Below, piece after piece: positions 7,511 to 15,247 of a stretch of 64,000 bases of DNA. Both the position numbers and the translations under genes were made by a program. This DNA comes from [Mycobacterium] fortunisiensis. Its GTDB lineage: Bacteria > Actinomycetota > Actinomycetes > Mycobacteriales > Mycobacteriaceae. Under the pieces are notes generated by a model. That model searched no databases. It was not told the DNA's origin and worked only from the letters and a program-made list of their open reading frames with translations. How positions within the stretch are numbered: position 1 is the first letter of the stretch; each line of letters begins with the position of its first letter. The stretch is from NCBI RefSeq assembly GCF_019050325.1, contig NZ_VOMB01000006.1, forward strand, positions 194,470-258,469. The letters are read 5' to 3'.

Positions 7511-7601
7511 GGCTCCATCGTGGGCCGCGTGGCAGGCCTACCGGATCAGTAGAACTACGCGAACCGCGGTCGAGTGCCGACGGGAGCGGAGGCCGGGGGT
7601 G

Positions 7602-7832
7602 TCAGCCCTCGCGCACGGGGATGGCCTCCGCCAACTCCGCGGACAGTCGCCACCGGGCAGGGTGGCCGTCTGCAACCGAACCGCCGGTGCTGAGGGTGAC
7701 GTGCGCGGCGACACAGAAGTCGTCGGCAGGATTCCACTGCACTCCCGTCCTACCGAACGATGACAAGAGCCGGGCTGAGGCGCATCGACTGGATTCCGCC
7801 TCGACGGCCAGTTGCGGCAGGCGGATCGCCAC
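7602..7832 (-). CDS. Short hypothetical protein divergent from the MNT/HEPN pair
   Basis: A 76-residue frame from GTG 7832 with a GGAG-containing leader. It has no recognised domain, signal peptide or membrane segment. The start is only 12 bp from the paired palindromes that precede the HTH-MNT gene, so it may share control with that module. Coding status is moderate because the gene is short and without homology I can name. Confidence 0.42.
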   Translation of the reverse strand: MAIRLPQLAVEAESSRCASARLLSSFGRTGVQWNPADDFCVAAHVTLSTGGSVADGHPARWRLSAELAEAIPVREG

Positions 7833-7843
7833 TCAACCTACTC

Positions 7844-7878
7844 CAACTATAGTTGTGTTACTCTAACTTTAGTTAGAG
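7844..7878. promoter_or_regulatory. Double palindromic operator upstream of the HTH-MNT/HEPN module
   Basis: Two palindromes share the core AACTWTAGTT: a perfect 12-mer CAACTATAGTTG at 7844-7855, and 7861-7878 with arms CTCTAAC/GTTAGAG. Their centres are 20 bp apart, about two helical turns, as expected for cooperative binding on one DNA face. The downstream protein has an N-terminal winged-helix domain, so autoregulation is the simplest reading (inferred). Confidence 0.7.
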
Positions 7879-7891
7879 AGGGATGCGGGTC

Positions 7892-8527
7892 ATGCAGCTG
7901 AACAAGCCGTTCGCAACGGTGACGCCGACGCTCGACGGCGACGTGCTTGCCGTCTTGACGAGTGCAGACGTCACGTTCACGATCAGTCAGGTCCAGCGCA
8001 TCCTCACCAAGGCGTCGGGGGAAGGCATCCGCAAGGTACTCAACCGGCTCACTGCGCAGGGTGTGGTGCTGCACGACGAGGTGGGTAGAACCCACACCTA
8101 CCGCTTCAACGCCGAGCACCTCGCGGCCGAGCCCATCAGGATGCTGTCGAGGCTGAACTCCACGTTCCTCAGCGGACTGGAAGAGCACTTCGACGAGAAG
8201 TGGGGCAAGGATCTCAAGTACGCCGCGGTGTTCGGCTCCGCGGCGACCGGGCACATGAGGCTCGACAGCGACATTGACCTGTTGTTGGTCCGCGGTGCCG
8301 ACTCCGAGGACGACGATGCGTGGGACCAGCGGTTGACCGAACTTGCCCGGCTGGTCACCGCGTGGACCGGAAACGACGGCCGAATCGTCGAGTACACCGA
8401 GGATGGGTTCCGCGCCGCGGCCGCCGCAGGTGAGCCTCTGCTCCAGGAAGTGTCGAAGCAAGGCCAGACCGTCGCGGGGACGCGGGCCTGGTTCAACGCG
8501 CAGCTGCGCGCGGCGAGGAAGTCCTGA
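7892..8527 (+). CDS. Winged-helix + minimal nucleotidyltransferase (MNT) antitoxin-type protein
   Basis: About 211 residues. The N-terminal 80 form a winged-helix DNA-binding domain (SADVTFTISQVQRILTKASGEGIRKVLNRL). A minimal nucleotidyltransferase domain follows with VFGSAATGHMRLDSDIDLLLV, the GS-x10-DxD motif of MNT proteins. In MNT/HEPN pairs the MNT protein neutralises the HEPN toxin by AMPylating a tyrosine near its active site. ATG 7892 is preferred over ATG 7883 because the GAGAGGG ribosome site is 9 nt away rather than directly adjacent. It overlaps the HEPN gene by one base (TGATG). The DNA-binding fusion plus the double palindrome upstream indicates autoregulation. Confidence 0.82.
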   Translation: MQLNKPFATVTPTLDGDVLAVLTSADVTFTISQVQRILTKASGEGIRKVLNRLTAQGVVLHDEVGRTHTYRFNAEHLAAEPIRMLSRLNSTFLSGLEEHFDEKWGKDLKYAAVFGSAATGHMRLDSDIDLLLVRGADSEDDDAWDQRLTELARLVTAWTGNDGRIVEYTEDGFRAAAAAGEPLLQEVSKQGQTVAGTRAWFNAQLRAARKS

Positions 8528-8913
8528 TGGCGGGACAGCGCAACTGTGACTCCGTGGTCACCGCCGGGCGCTTGTCCAAGGCGATCGAGTTCTTCGAGGG
8601 TGCCGAGCATCTCGGCGAGGAAATGCCCAATGCCGCCGGCGACCTGTACGTGGACGCGGGTATCGCGGCCTCGGACGTGCTCTGCTGCGTGCGCCTCGGA
8701 GTGCACTCGAGCACCGGCAACCACAGCGAGGCCGTCGCCTTGCTCAAGCGAGCGGACAGCGGATCGGAGCGGCACCTGAACACCTTGCTCAACTTCAAGA
8801 ACAAGGCCGCCTACACACATCAGGATCTGACCTCTGCGGAGTTGAAGAAGATGAACCGCGCCGCCGAGCAACTGGTCGAGGCAGCCAAGCAAGCGGTGGC
8901 CGCCCGCGGATAG
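8527..8913 (+). CDS. HEPN-domain toxin candidate of an MNT/HEPN pair
   Basis: A 128-residue helical protein whose start overlaps the MNT stop. Pairing with an MNT gene and the helical pattern (SKAIEFFEGAEHL, DLYVDAGIAASDVLCC, HLNTLLNFKNKAAYTHQDLT) fit the HEPN fold. HEPN RNases carry R-x4-6-H; here the equivalent site reads K-A-A-Y-T-H, with Lys in place of Arg and a tyrosine two residues before the His, as in targets of MNT AMPylation. The substitution could lower activity or mark a subfamily. The toxin role is inferred from pairing. Confidence 0.7.
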   Translation: MAGQRNCDSVVTAGRLSKAIEFFEGAEHLGEEMPNAAGDLYVDAGIAASDVLCCVRLGVHSSTGNHSEAVALLKRADSGSERHLNTLLNFKNKAAYTHQDLTSAELKKMNRAAEQLVEAAKQAVAARG

Positions 8914-9116
8914 TTCGCGGGTCGTCCGCATGAATCCCAGCTCAACCCGTCCCCGAACCCCGCCTGAACAACCGACGAGAATCGTGGCCCGACGGTCGCG
9001 GAGCCCGTTCTCGACCGCCGCGAACCCGCCCTGCCGGCCCCGATCAGGGGTCAGGCGACACGACATACCGATTACCGCGAGCGACCCATTCCAGATTTGA
9101 TCGCCTACCCGCCGGG

Positions 9117-9464
9117 CTACGCCGTGCGCAGCACCTTGTTCATCGGCTTGCCGCGCGCCAGCTCGTCGACGAGCTTGTCGAGGTAGCGGATCTTGCGCAT
9201 CAGCGGATCCTCGACCTCCTGCACCTTGACCCCGCACACCACACCGGTGATCAGCGAGGCGTTCGGGTTCAGCGAGGCGTCGGCGAAGAACTCCGTGAAC
9301 GTCGTCTCGTCCTCGAGATGGTTCCGCAGCGTCGTCTCGTCGAACCCGGTCAGCCAGCAGATGGCCTCGTCGAGTTCGGCCTGGGTGCGACCCTTGCGCT
9401 GCATCTTCGCCAGGTAGTGCGGATACACCGCCGCCACGGCGGTGCCGAAGATCCGGTGCTCCAT
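9117..9464 (-). CDS. DUF2200 family protein
   Basis: A 115-residue cytoplasmic protein matching the DUF2200 pattern along its whole length: HRIFGTAVAAVYPHYLAK, KGRTQAELDEAICWLTGF, LNPNASLITGVVCGVKV and EDPLMRKIRYLDKLVDELARGK. The length is the usual one for the family. Function is unknown. The start at 9464 is the natural one for the family. It is monocistronic in an accessory stretch, with 200 bp of featureless DNA between it and the HEPN gene. Confidence 0.85.
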   Translation of the reverse strand: MEHRIFGTAVAAVYPHYLAKMQRKGRTQAELDEAICWLTGFDETTLRNHLEDETTFTEFFADASLNPNASLITGVVCGVKVQEVEDPLMRKIRYLDKLVDELARGKPMNKVLRTA

Positions 9465-9517
9465 GCGTCGAGGCTACGGCGTGGTGGCGGTCTTGCCCGC
9501 CGTGCCAGACTGCGTTC

Positions 9518-10009
9518 GTGACCGGCAGCGTGGATCAGATCCCCAAGGCCACCACCGAGTGGACCGCTCAGCCCGGCGACGCCCGCCGGGCGACACTTTC
9601 AATCCTGCGGCAACCCGCGATGTGGAAACGGCTGCTGACATTCACGACGGTGGTCGCGGCGATCGCCGCCGCGGTGTGCGTCGTCAACGGCAGCGGGTGG
9701 CTGGTTGGGTCCGTGATATTCGCGGGGGCGGCCGTGGTGTACGCGGCGTTCGCTGTCGTGACGAGTGTGGTGTGCGCCTACGTCCCGAACCGGCGAGTTC
9801 TGCGCACCGGATCACAGTGGGCCGCCGGCGGCGATGAGACCCGGATCCGTATCGACACCCCGGCCTCCACTCTGGTCATCGACCGCAGCAACATCATCTC
9901 GGTCCGCGCGGCCGGTGCGCTGATCGTGCTGCGGGTACGACCCAAGCAGGTTCTCGGTATCCCGACGGCGCTGTTCGCCGATCCGGCATTGGAGAGCCTC
10001 ATCGACTGA
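9518..10009 (+). CDS. Membrane protein with YcxB-like cytoplasmic tail, unknown function
   Basis: A 163-residue protein from GTG 9518. Two membrane segments occur at about residues 40-58 (LLTFTTVVAAIAAAVCVV) and 62-87 (WLVGSVIFAGAAVVYAAFAV). A soluble beta-rich domain follows (TRIRIDTPASTLVIDRSNIISVRAAGALIVLRV) and resembles the small C-terminal domain of YcxB-type membrane proteins that read a ligand or peptide. That resemblance is weak, so no function is proposed. Confidence 0.65.
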   Translation: MTGSVDQIPKATTEWTAQPGDARRATLSILRQPAMWKRLLTFTTVVAAIAAAVCVVNGSGWLVGSVIFAGAAVVYAAFAVVTSVVCAYVPNRRVLRTGSQWAAGGDETRIRIDTPASTLVIDRSNIISVRAAGALIVLRVRPKQVLGIPTALFADPALESLID

Positions 10010-10111
10010 CGCGACCGGCCGTAGGGTGCAGCCGCTCGATCCAGCCCATGCGGGCGCCCCTGGCTGTCGCGCACATGTCCATCACTAGCCGTGTTCGGCG
10101 CTCGGAGGCTC

Positions 10112-10960
10112 TCAAGCGGTAGGGGGAATCTCAACCGGATGCTCACCGAAAGGATCGATGACGATCCCCGCACTTCTCATCAGTTCAATCGAGCGGTTGG
10201 TGTCCATCACGGTCTTCAGGTCACCCTCGAGCACCATGTACGCGGCACGGTTCATCCGCTCATAGAAGGCCTTCATCGAGTCCAAGCTCCGAAAAACCGG
10301 CACATACCGCACACCATCTCGTTCAAGCAGGAACAGTTTCTGCCGGCCGTCCTTCGTGTCCCCAAAAGGCGTGGAGTAGAACACTTTCAGCCGCCAAACA
10401 TCAGCGTCGTCGGCGGGCGGAGCGGTCGTCCCCGACGATGGTGTGAAGCGGCCGGGGGAGCGGACGGATGCCGGCGGCCCGGCAAGAGCATGCGTGACCT
10501 GCTCATGCACCACCCGCTCCAGCTCGTCGCGGCCAGGTGGCAATCCCGGTGCGTGCCCGGGTTCGGCAAGCAGCACAACAGGATTGGTTAGCCCCTCAAC
10601 AGTCACGGCGCCGATGGGTGTCAGTAGCGTGCCCGGCAGGATGGCGACCTCACGCTCCTCAGGGTGGCGTGAGAGCGGCCCGACTAACCGACCCGTGACA
10701 GTGACGATCGCCGCGACTCGGTCTGCCGTGAAGTTCTCGGTGGCGATCCGGGGATCAGCCGACGTGGGAAGAACCGCCGTCACCGTAAACGATTCCCGCG
10801 GCGGCGGACCGCTCATGCCGCGGTAGGTGATTCCAGGCGTAGCGGGAAGCATGGCAATTGCGTCAGGCACTCGCACAACTGTGTATACCACCGCAACCAG
10901 CTCGCGGGACCGCACGCGAATTGGATACGTGCAGTGCGGTGGGTCTGCGCGCCGGAACAC
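10112..10960 (-). CDS. ADP-ribosyltransferase-like domain fused to an SseB-like domain
   Basis: The frame gives 282 residues. About residues 35-135 carry the R-S-E signature of arginine-type mono-ADP-ribosyltransferases: R47 in ITYRGMS, T66-S67 in PTSADPRIATENF and the ExE element E102-R-E104 in EEREVAILPGT. After a Pro/Ser linker, residues about 190-282 resemble an SseB-type domain (VRYVPVFRSLDSMKAFYERM). A secreted toxin or modifying enzyme is plausible. No secretion domain or clear ribosome site is seen, and the first 35 residues overlap the divergent gene's leader, so the start is uncertain; GTG or ATG codons at residues 29-37 are alternatives. It could be the C-terminal remnant of a larger ESX effector. 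Confidence 0.6.
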   Translation of the reverse strand: MFRRADPPHCTYPIRVRSRELVAVVYTVVRVPDAIAMLPATPGITYRGMSGPPPRESFTVTAVLPTSADPRIATENFTADRVAAIVTVTGRLVGPLSRHPEEREVAILPGTLLTPIGAVTVEGLTNPVVLLAEPGHAPGLPPGRDELERVVHEQVTHALAGPPASVRSPGRFTPSSGTTAPPADDADVWRLKVFYSTPFGDTKDGRQKLFLLERDGVRYVPVFRSLDSMKAFYERMNRAAYMVLEGDLKTVMDTNRSIELMRSAGIVIDPFGEHPVEIPPTA

Positions 10961-10965
10961 TGGGC

Positions 10966-11376
10966 ATGGCCGCGGACGGTTCCGTCACCATCGCCGCCGA
11001 GGGATGCGACGACCTGCCCGCCGTGTCCGAGATCATTCGCTCGGCCGATCTGATCCTCAGCGCCTCCGCCGTCGCGATCGAGGGCACGCCCGAATTCGGC
11101 GGTTCCGCCACTCAGACACCGGCGGGAGTGCTCGCAACCCGGCGGGTGATCCTGGAGCACATCCTGGCCGAGTGCACGTCAGCCGAACCGGTCCGAATCG
11201 CCCAAAGGCACCTTGAGGTCAACGGATTCAGAATCAGCCTCGCCACGGGCCGTGTCACGCGCGACGGTGACCCGGTCGACGTCACACCGAAGAAGCGCCA
11301 CGGGGCGTGGCAACCGGCCGCGGACCGACTGCTGACGACGATCGTCGGAACCGTCGTGGCGCTTCTCGAGACCTAG
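10966..11376 (+). CDS. Hypothetical protein, unrecognised
   Basis: A 136-residue frame from ATG 10966 (in-frame GTG 10939 is the alternative) with normal coding composition. The N-terminal half is acidic ([18 protein letters not shown]); the C-terminal half is basic with KKRHG. There is no signal peptide, membrane segment or known motif. It is divergent from the ART-like gene and its stop overlaps the stop of the convergent L,D-transpeptidase gene (shared CTAG at 11373-11376). Confidence 0.45.
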   Translation: MAADGSVTIAAEGCDDLPAVSEIIRSADLILSASAVAIEGTPEFGGSATQTPAGVLATRRVILEHILAECTSAEPVRIAQRHLEVNGFRISLATGRVTRDGDPVDVTPKKRHGAWQPAADRLLTTIVGTVVALLET

Positions 11377-12191
11377 ATCTGCCAGTCGTTGGAGCCGTCG
11401 TACCGGGTGTAGGTGCCGGTCGAGTTCTGCACGATGATGGGATCGCCGGGGCGGACGGTGTCGAAGAACCACTTGGCGTTGGCCGGGCTGATGTTGATGC
11501 AGCCGTGACTGACGTTGCGCTTGCCCTGATCGGACACAGACCACGGAGCGCTGTGCACGAAGTCGCCGCTGTCATCGAACCGGACGGCCAGATCGACCGT
11601 CAGCTTGTATCCGTACTTCGAGTTGACCGGGACACCGTAGGTCGACGAATCCATCACCACCGAGGGCAGCTTCTCCTGAACGTAGAAGGTGCCGTTGGGT
11701 GTCTGGTGGCCGCCGGATGCCATGCCCATCGACATCGGGATGGTTTTCTCCACGGTGCCGTTGCGGGTGACGGTCAGCTGGTGGGTGGCGTCGTTGGCGG
11801 TGGCCACCAGCGCGTCCCCGATGGTGAAGGTGGATACCGTGCCCGCGGCGTCGACGGTGACCGAGGTGTGGGCCGGCCAGAAGCTCAGCGGGCGCCAACG
11901 CAGTTGCGTCGGGGTTATCCAGTAGAACTTGCCGGGGACTTCCGGGACCGACGAGATGTGGATGGCGTTCTCGGTGGCACCGGCATCCGCTACCGGGCTC
12001 GGGAAGTTGATGATGACCGGCTGGGCTACCCCGACCGTCGAGCCGTCGGCCGGAACCAGCCTCGGCGGCTCGAACGGTGCCGGATCTGCTTGTGCGGCAC
12101 CGGCACCCAACACCAACGCACAACCCACCATCGAAGCCGCTCCGGCCGCCCGCAAAGCGCCGAAAAGCCTGCCCCACGTCCACTCAGTCAT
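11373..12191 (-). CDS. L,D-transpeptidase (Ig-like domain + YkuD catalytic domain)
   Basis: A 272-residue exported enzyme that makes 3-3 cross-links in mycobacterial peptidoglycan. It has an N-terminal signal ([19 protein letters not shown]), one Ig-like domain (about 45-130) and a YkuD domain with HSAPWSV and the catalytic motif [10 protein letters not shown] (catalytic Cys). The short architecture with one Ig domain and no C-terminal extension resembles LdtMt1/LdtMt3 rather than LdtMt2. The start codon lies 8 bp inside the end of the SCO6045-like gene, so it is probably read from the same transcript as the MNIO cluster; whether that is functional or mere packing is unknown. Confidence 0.9.
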   Translation of the reverse strand: MTEWTWGRLFGALRAAGAASMVGCALVLGAGAAQADPAPFEPPRLVPADGSTVGVAQPVIINFPSPVADAGATENAIHISSVPEVPGKFYWITPTQLRWRPLSFWPAHTSVTVDAAGTVSTFTIGDALVATANDATHQLTVTRNGTVEKTIPMSMGMASGGHQTPNGTFYVQEKLPSVVMDSSTYGVPVNSKYGYKLTVDLAVRFDDSGDFVHSAPWSVSDQGKRNVSHGCINISPANAKWFFDTVRPGDPIIVQNSTGTYTRYDGSNDWQI

Positions 12192-12399
12192 GCCGCCATC
12201 GTGTCATGCTGGTCAGCCCTGTCCGGTGATCCGGCCACCACCGGCGCCGACGAGTCGTGGCACCCGAGTGCGCGTCCCGCTTGTGCCGGCACACCTCGCC
12301 GGCGGCGGCCACAGCCACTGGGTCGAATCCCGAAGGCACCGGGCCGCCGGCAACCAGGGCCCGCACCAACGCTTCCTGCCGAGCGGCCAGAGACTTCAT
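12184..12399 (-). CDS. SCO6045-like small protein, MNIO cluster partner
   Basis: 71 residues. The N-terminal half ([19 protein letters not shown] then GFDP) matches the short helical SCO6045-like family found in actinobacteria next to DUF692 and TIGR04222 genes. The C-terminal half is Arg/Trp-rich and contains one Cys (EVCRHK). The start overlaps the MNIO stop (ATGA, 12396-12399). In other MNIO systems a small partner protein binds the precursor and delivers it to the enzyme; the same role is inferred here. Confidence 0.7.
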   Translation of the reverse strand: MKSLAARQEALVRALVAGGPVPSGFDPVAVAAAGEVCRHKRDAHSGATTRRRRWWPDHRTGLTSMTRWRHD

Positions 12400-13259
12400 G
12401 CCCACACCTCCCGCGCCGATGCCGTGATCGCCGCGGCCCCCGCTGCCGTGGCGATCGAGTCGAGCTCGTCGAACAATTCGGCAGCCGGTGGGTAGCGCCC
12501 GTCGCGCTCCAGCATGACCGGGGTGTCCACCCGCTCGCGCAGTGCCGTCACCAGTTCCAGCACGTCCGGTGGCGTCGGATCGGTGTGGGTGTCGTGGTAG
12601 AAGCCGTCGCCCTGGCGGCCGCCGGCGACGTGGCTGTAGGCGACCCGTTCGACCGGCAGCCGGGCCAATTCCCGCTGCGGGTCCAGGCCCCGGTTGCGGG
12701 CGTTGGCGTAGACGTTCGCCACGTCGAGCACCAGCAGCACGCCGGTGCGTTCCACCAACTCGGTGAGGAACTCCGAATCGCTCAGGTCCGATTCGGGCCA
12801 CTCGACGAACGCGGCGATGTTCTCCACCGCCAGCGGGACACCCAGCTGCTCGGTGGTGCGTTTGATGTTGCGCGCCAGCACATCCAGTGCTTCACCGGTT
12901 CGTGGCACCGGCAGCAGGTGTCCGGCCTCGACGCCGCCGGCCCGGACGAAGGCGATGTGCTCGCTTACCAGAGGTGACTCCAGTGCCGCGGCGCAGGCCG
13001 CCAACCGGGCGATCCGGGCCGGCTGCACCGGGTCCACCCCGCCCAACGACAGCGCCACCCCGTGCGGGATCACCGGGACCTTCGCGGCGAGCGCGGTGAG
13101 CCTCGCATCCGGCCGCGCCCGACGCCGCCGGATCGGCACGGATTCGGCGATCACCTCACAGAACCCGGGCGTGAGATCGTCGATGACCCCGGCGATTTCG
13201 CGTCGCCAGCCCAACCCGATGTCACCCAGCGTCGGCACGAGGCGTTCGGTGGCGCTCAT
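12396..13259 (-). CDS. DUF692 / MNIO family multinuclear iron oxygenase
   Basis: About 287 residues of TIM-barrel type. ATG 13259 is chosen because it overlaps the upstream stop by 4 bp (ATGA) and begins at the conserved PTLGDIGLGWRREI; the longer frame is low-complexity antisense of the Gly/Cys tail. Family motifs include VSEHIAF (His ligand), AVENIAAF, LLVLDVANVYANA and the histidine-bearing VAYSHVAGG and HDTHTDP. MNIO enzymes (MbnB, TglH, bufferin systems) use two or three iron atoms to modify cysteines in ribosomally made peptides. The gene before it encodes a seven-cysteine tail, a plausible substrate. Confidence 0.88.
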   Translation of the reverse strand: MSATERLVPTLGDIGLGWRREIAGVIDDLTPGFCEVIAESVPIRRRRARPDARLTALAAKVPVIPHGVALSLGGVDPVQPARIARLAACAAALESPLVSEHIAFVRAGGVEAGHLLPVPRTGEALDVLARNIKRTTEQLGVPLAVENIAAFVEWPESDLSDSEFLTELVERTGVLLVLDVANVYANARNRGLDPQRELARLPVERVAYSHVAGGRQGDGFYHDTHTDPTPPDVLELVTALRERVDTPVMLERDGRYPPAAELFDELDSIATAAGAAAITASAREVWA

Positions 13260-14167
13260 CCGCCGCACCCTCCGCAGCCACCGCACCCGCCGCACCCTCC
13301 ACAGCCACCGCCGCCGTCCCCGCCGCAGGACGCGCCGCACCCTCCACCGCCGTCCCCGCCGGCGGAACTTCCGGCCAGCTGCACCGAGCTGGAATAGTCG
13401 GCGTCGAGCGCCCACAGTGCTGCGGTGCCGAACAGCGCCACCGAAAGCGCCACTGCCGCTGGGCCATAGGTGTCGAACGCGGGCCGCTCGGCCGGGTTCA
13501 GATAGGCCAGCCGGCCCTGCTCGGCGGCCAGCCGGTGCCGGCCGGCCCGGGTCAGCCGGTCCACACTGAGCAGCCGGGGCAGCACGATGGACGAGTAGCC
13601 GACGGTCACCAGGATCAGCAGCACCAAGGGCACCACGTTCGGTGGGTGTTGGGTCACGTGTGTGGCCAGGTAGACGCCGTAGCCGACGCCGCAGGCCAGC
13701 ACCAGAAGTGCCGGTGCAGTGCCCCAGCGCATCCGGGCCCGCTCGGCATGGGTGCGAACCAGGCCGCGTCGGCTCAGCTCTTCTTCCAGTCCGTTGAGGT
13801 CGTCGCAGGATGCGTCGTACAGGTCGGACACGGTGTGATCGGGGTCGGCGGCGGCCCGCGCCAGGATCTGTTCGGTGAACCGGTCACGCTCCGGACCGGC
13901 CGGCACCGTCGGGTCCACCTGGCGGTCTCCGGTGATCCGTCCCTCGGCGCGCAGAACGGCCAGCGCGGTCACCACCGGGGCGACGTCCGACCGTAGAAAG
14001 GCGAGCTCGGTCGAGCTCAACGGTTCCTGGCTGGCGGGTCGCCGCGGTGCGGTGGCGATCCGCCACACCACGGCGAAGACCGTCGCGGCGGCCAGGCCGG
14101 CCAGGTATCCGTAGGCCCCGGTGGTCATTGCCGACCCATACCAATCGATCAGCTCCACGATTGACAT
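13256..14167 (-). CDS. TIGR04222-type membrane protein with Gly/Cys-rich C-terminal tail
   Basis: 303 residues from ATG 14167 with a strong AGGAGGT site 7 nt upstream. It has an N-terminal membrane anchor (about 15-36, GAYGYLAGLAAATVFAVVW), a soluble segment ending DDLNGLEEELSRRGL, two central membrane helices (LLVLACGVGYGVYLA; VPLVLLILVTVGYSSIVL) and a last one (AAVALSVALFGTAALWAL). The final 34 residues are almost only Gly and Cys (seven Cys, ending in GGC repeats). Actinobacterial TIGR04222 proteins commonly carry such tails beside DUF692 genes. The tail resembles a peptide substrate attached to a membrane carrier; modification by the adjacent MNIO is inferred. Confidence 0.88.
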   Translation of the reverse strand: MSIVELIDWYGSAMTTGAYGYLAGLAAATVFAVVWRIATAPRRPASQEPLSSTELAFLRSDVAPVVTALAVLRAEGRITGDRQVDPTVPAGPERDRFTEQILARAAADPDHTVSDLYDASCDDLNGLEEELSRRGLVRTHAERARMRWGTAPALLVLACGVGYGVYLATHVTQHPPNVVPLVLLILVTVGYSSIVLPRLLSVDRLTRAGRHRLAAEQGRLAYLNPAERPAFDTYGPAAVALSVALFGTAALWALDADYSSSVQLAGSSAGGDGGGGCGASCGGDGGGGCGGCGGCGGCGGCGG

Positions 14168-14350
14168 CACTGCCACCTCCTGGTGTTCGGTTTGAGAACA
14201 CCGTGGCGGGCGGGGCGGGCTACCGTGCACAACTTTCGGGGGCGTCAGCGCCGGTCCACATTGGACACAATGCGCCACAGGGACCCTATCTGTAACATCG
14301 CCCCCATAGGCATCGATAATCACGCGTGTCGCAAATTTGGGGGTGATGCT

Positions 14351-14917
14351 GTGCGCCGAGCGTTGGCGGCCGCTGTCCTCGCGCTGACGATGACCTGTGG
14401 CGGGCCGGTCCCGTCCGTCGCGCAGGCCGCCCCGCCGGCGGCCGGCAAGGACTTCACCAAACCCGCGATCGTCATCCTGGGCTACGGCCTGAAACCCGAC
14501 GGGTCGATGCGCGCGATCCTCTACCACCGGGTGCTGACCGGCCTGGCCATCGCCCAGGCCTTCCCGCAGTCACCCGTCATCGTCACCGGCGGCAACCCGC
14601 AGAACGGCCGGACCGAAGCCGCCCAGATGCGCAATCTGCTTCTCATGCTTGGCTTTCCGCCCCGCCGGATCATCGTCGAGGACCGGGCCAACAGCACCGT
14701 GCAGAACGCCCAGTTCTCGGTGCCGCTGGCCAAGAAGGCCGGCGCCACCGGCATCATCGTCGTGACCTCCTCGACCCATCAGGGCCGTGCTGATCAGAAC
14801 TTCGCCGACGCCGGCGGCACGGTGCTGGCCACGGTGAGCTTCCCCGACGGCAACCCCTCGGTGAACATCGCGCAGTTCGTCCGCGACGTGTTGAGCCCAT
14901 TGACTCCGATCGGCTGA
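14351..14917 (+). CDS. Exported YdcF/DUF218 family protein
   Basis: 188 residues from GTG 14351, preceded by GGGGGTGAT. A signal peptide (RRALAAAVLALTMTCGG...VAQA) is followed by the DUF218 fold: IVILGYGL, VIVTGGNPQ (strand, turn and Gly motif), AQMRNLLLMLGFPPRRIIVEDRANSTVQNA and IIVVTSSTHQGRA. Family members (YdcF, SanA, ElyC) act at the envelope; E. coli ElyC supports peptidoglycan and lipid-carrier metabolism and YdcF binds S-adenosylmethionine. The exact role here is unknown. It is divergent from the MNIO cluster across a 183-bp promoter region. Confidence 0.85.
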   Translation: MRRALAAAVLALTMTCGGPVPSVAQAAPPAAGKDFTKPAIVILGYGLKPDGSMRAILYHRVLTGLAIAQAFPQSPVIVTGGNPQNGRTEAAQMRNLLLMLGFPPRRIIVEDRANSTVQNAQFSVPLAKKAGATGIIVVTSSTHQGRADQNFADAGGTVLATVSFPDGNPSVNIAQFVRDVLSPLTPIG

Positions 14918-14962
14918 AACGACGCGGTTAAGCTGGCGGTATTCGGATGAAAGTGGGACGAG

Positions 14963-15223
14963 ATGGTGGGTCCTGGTCGGGTAGGTCAACTGCTGGCCGC
15001 GTGCTGTGCCGCAGCCATCGTCTTCGCGCCGTCGGCGAGTGCCCAACCGGCAGCCCTGGACCCCACCGGTAACCGGTCGGGCGGGCCGGTGCCCACCGTC
15101 AACGGGGTGCCCTGCGTGGGCGGCAATCTCGGCGTGTGCCTGAGTTTCCGGCAGAACCGGCCGCCGGCGGCCAATCCGGGTGCGCGCTCGAGCGTCGGTC
15201 ACAGCCCCACCGTGCGGCGCTGA
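14963..15223 (+). CDS. Small secreted protein, unknown function
   Basis: 86 residues with a signal peptide (QLLAACCAAAIVFAPSASA, cut before QPAALD). The mature part is about 58 residues and rich in Gly, Pro and Arg, with two Cys (NGVPCVGG, LGVCLSF) that may form a disulfide. No named family is recognised. It follows the YdcF-like gene by 45 bp on the same strand. Confidence 0.68.
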   Translation: MVGPGRVGQLLAACCAAAIVFAPSASAQPAALDPTGNRSGGPVPTVNGVPCVGGNLGVCLSFRQNRPPAANPGARSSVGHSPTVRR

Positions 15224-15247
15224 CCGGCACTACGATTGCTGCCCGAG

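Noticed and set aside
13260-13415. Arg-rich extension of the MNIO protein upstream of 13259
   Set aside because: It is the other frame of the Gly/Cys tail coding sequence; the overlap ATGA start at 13259 fits family length.
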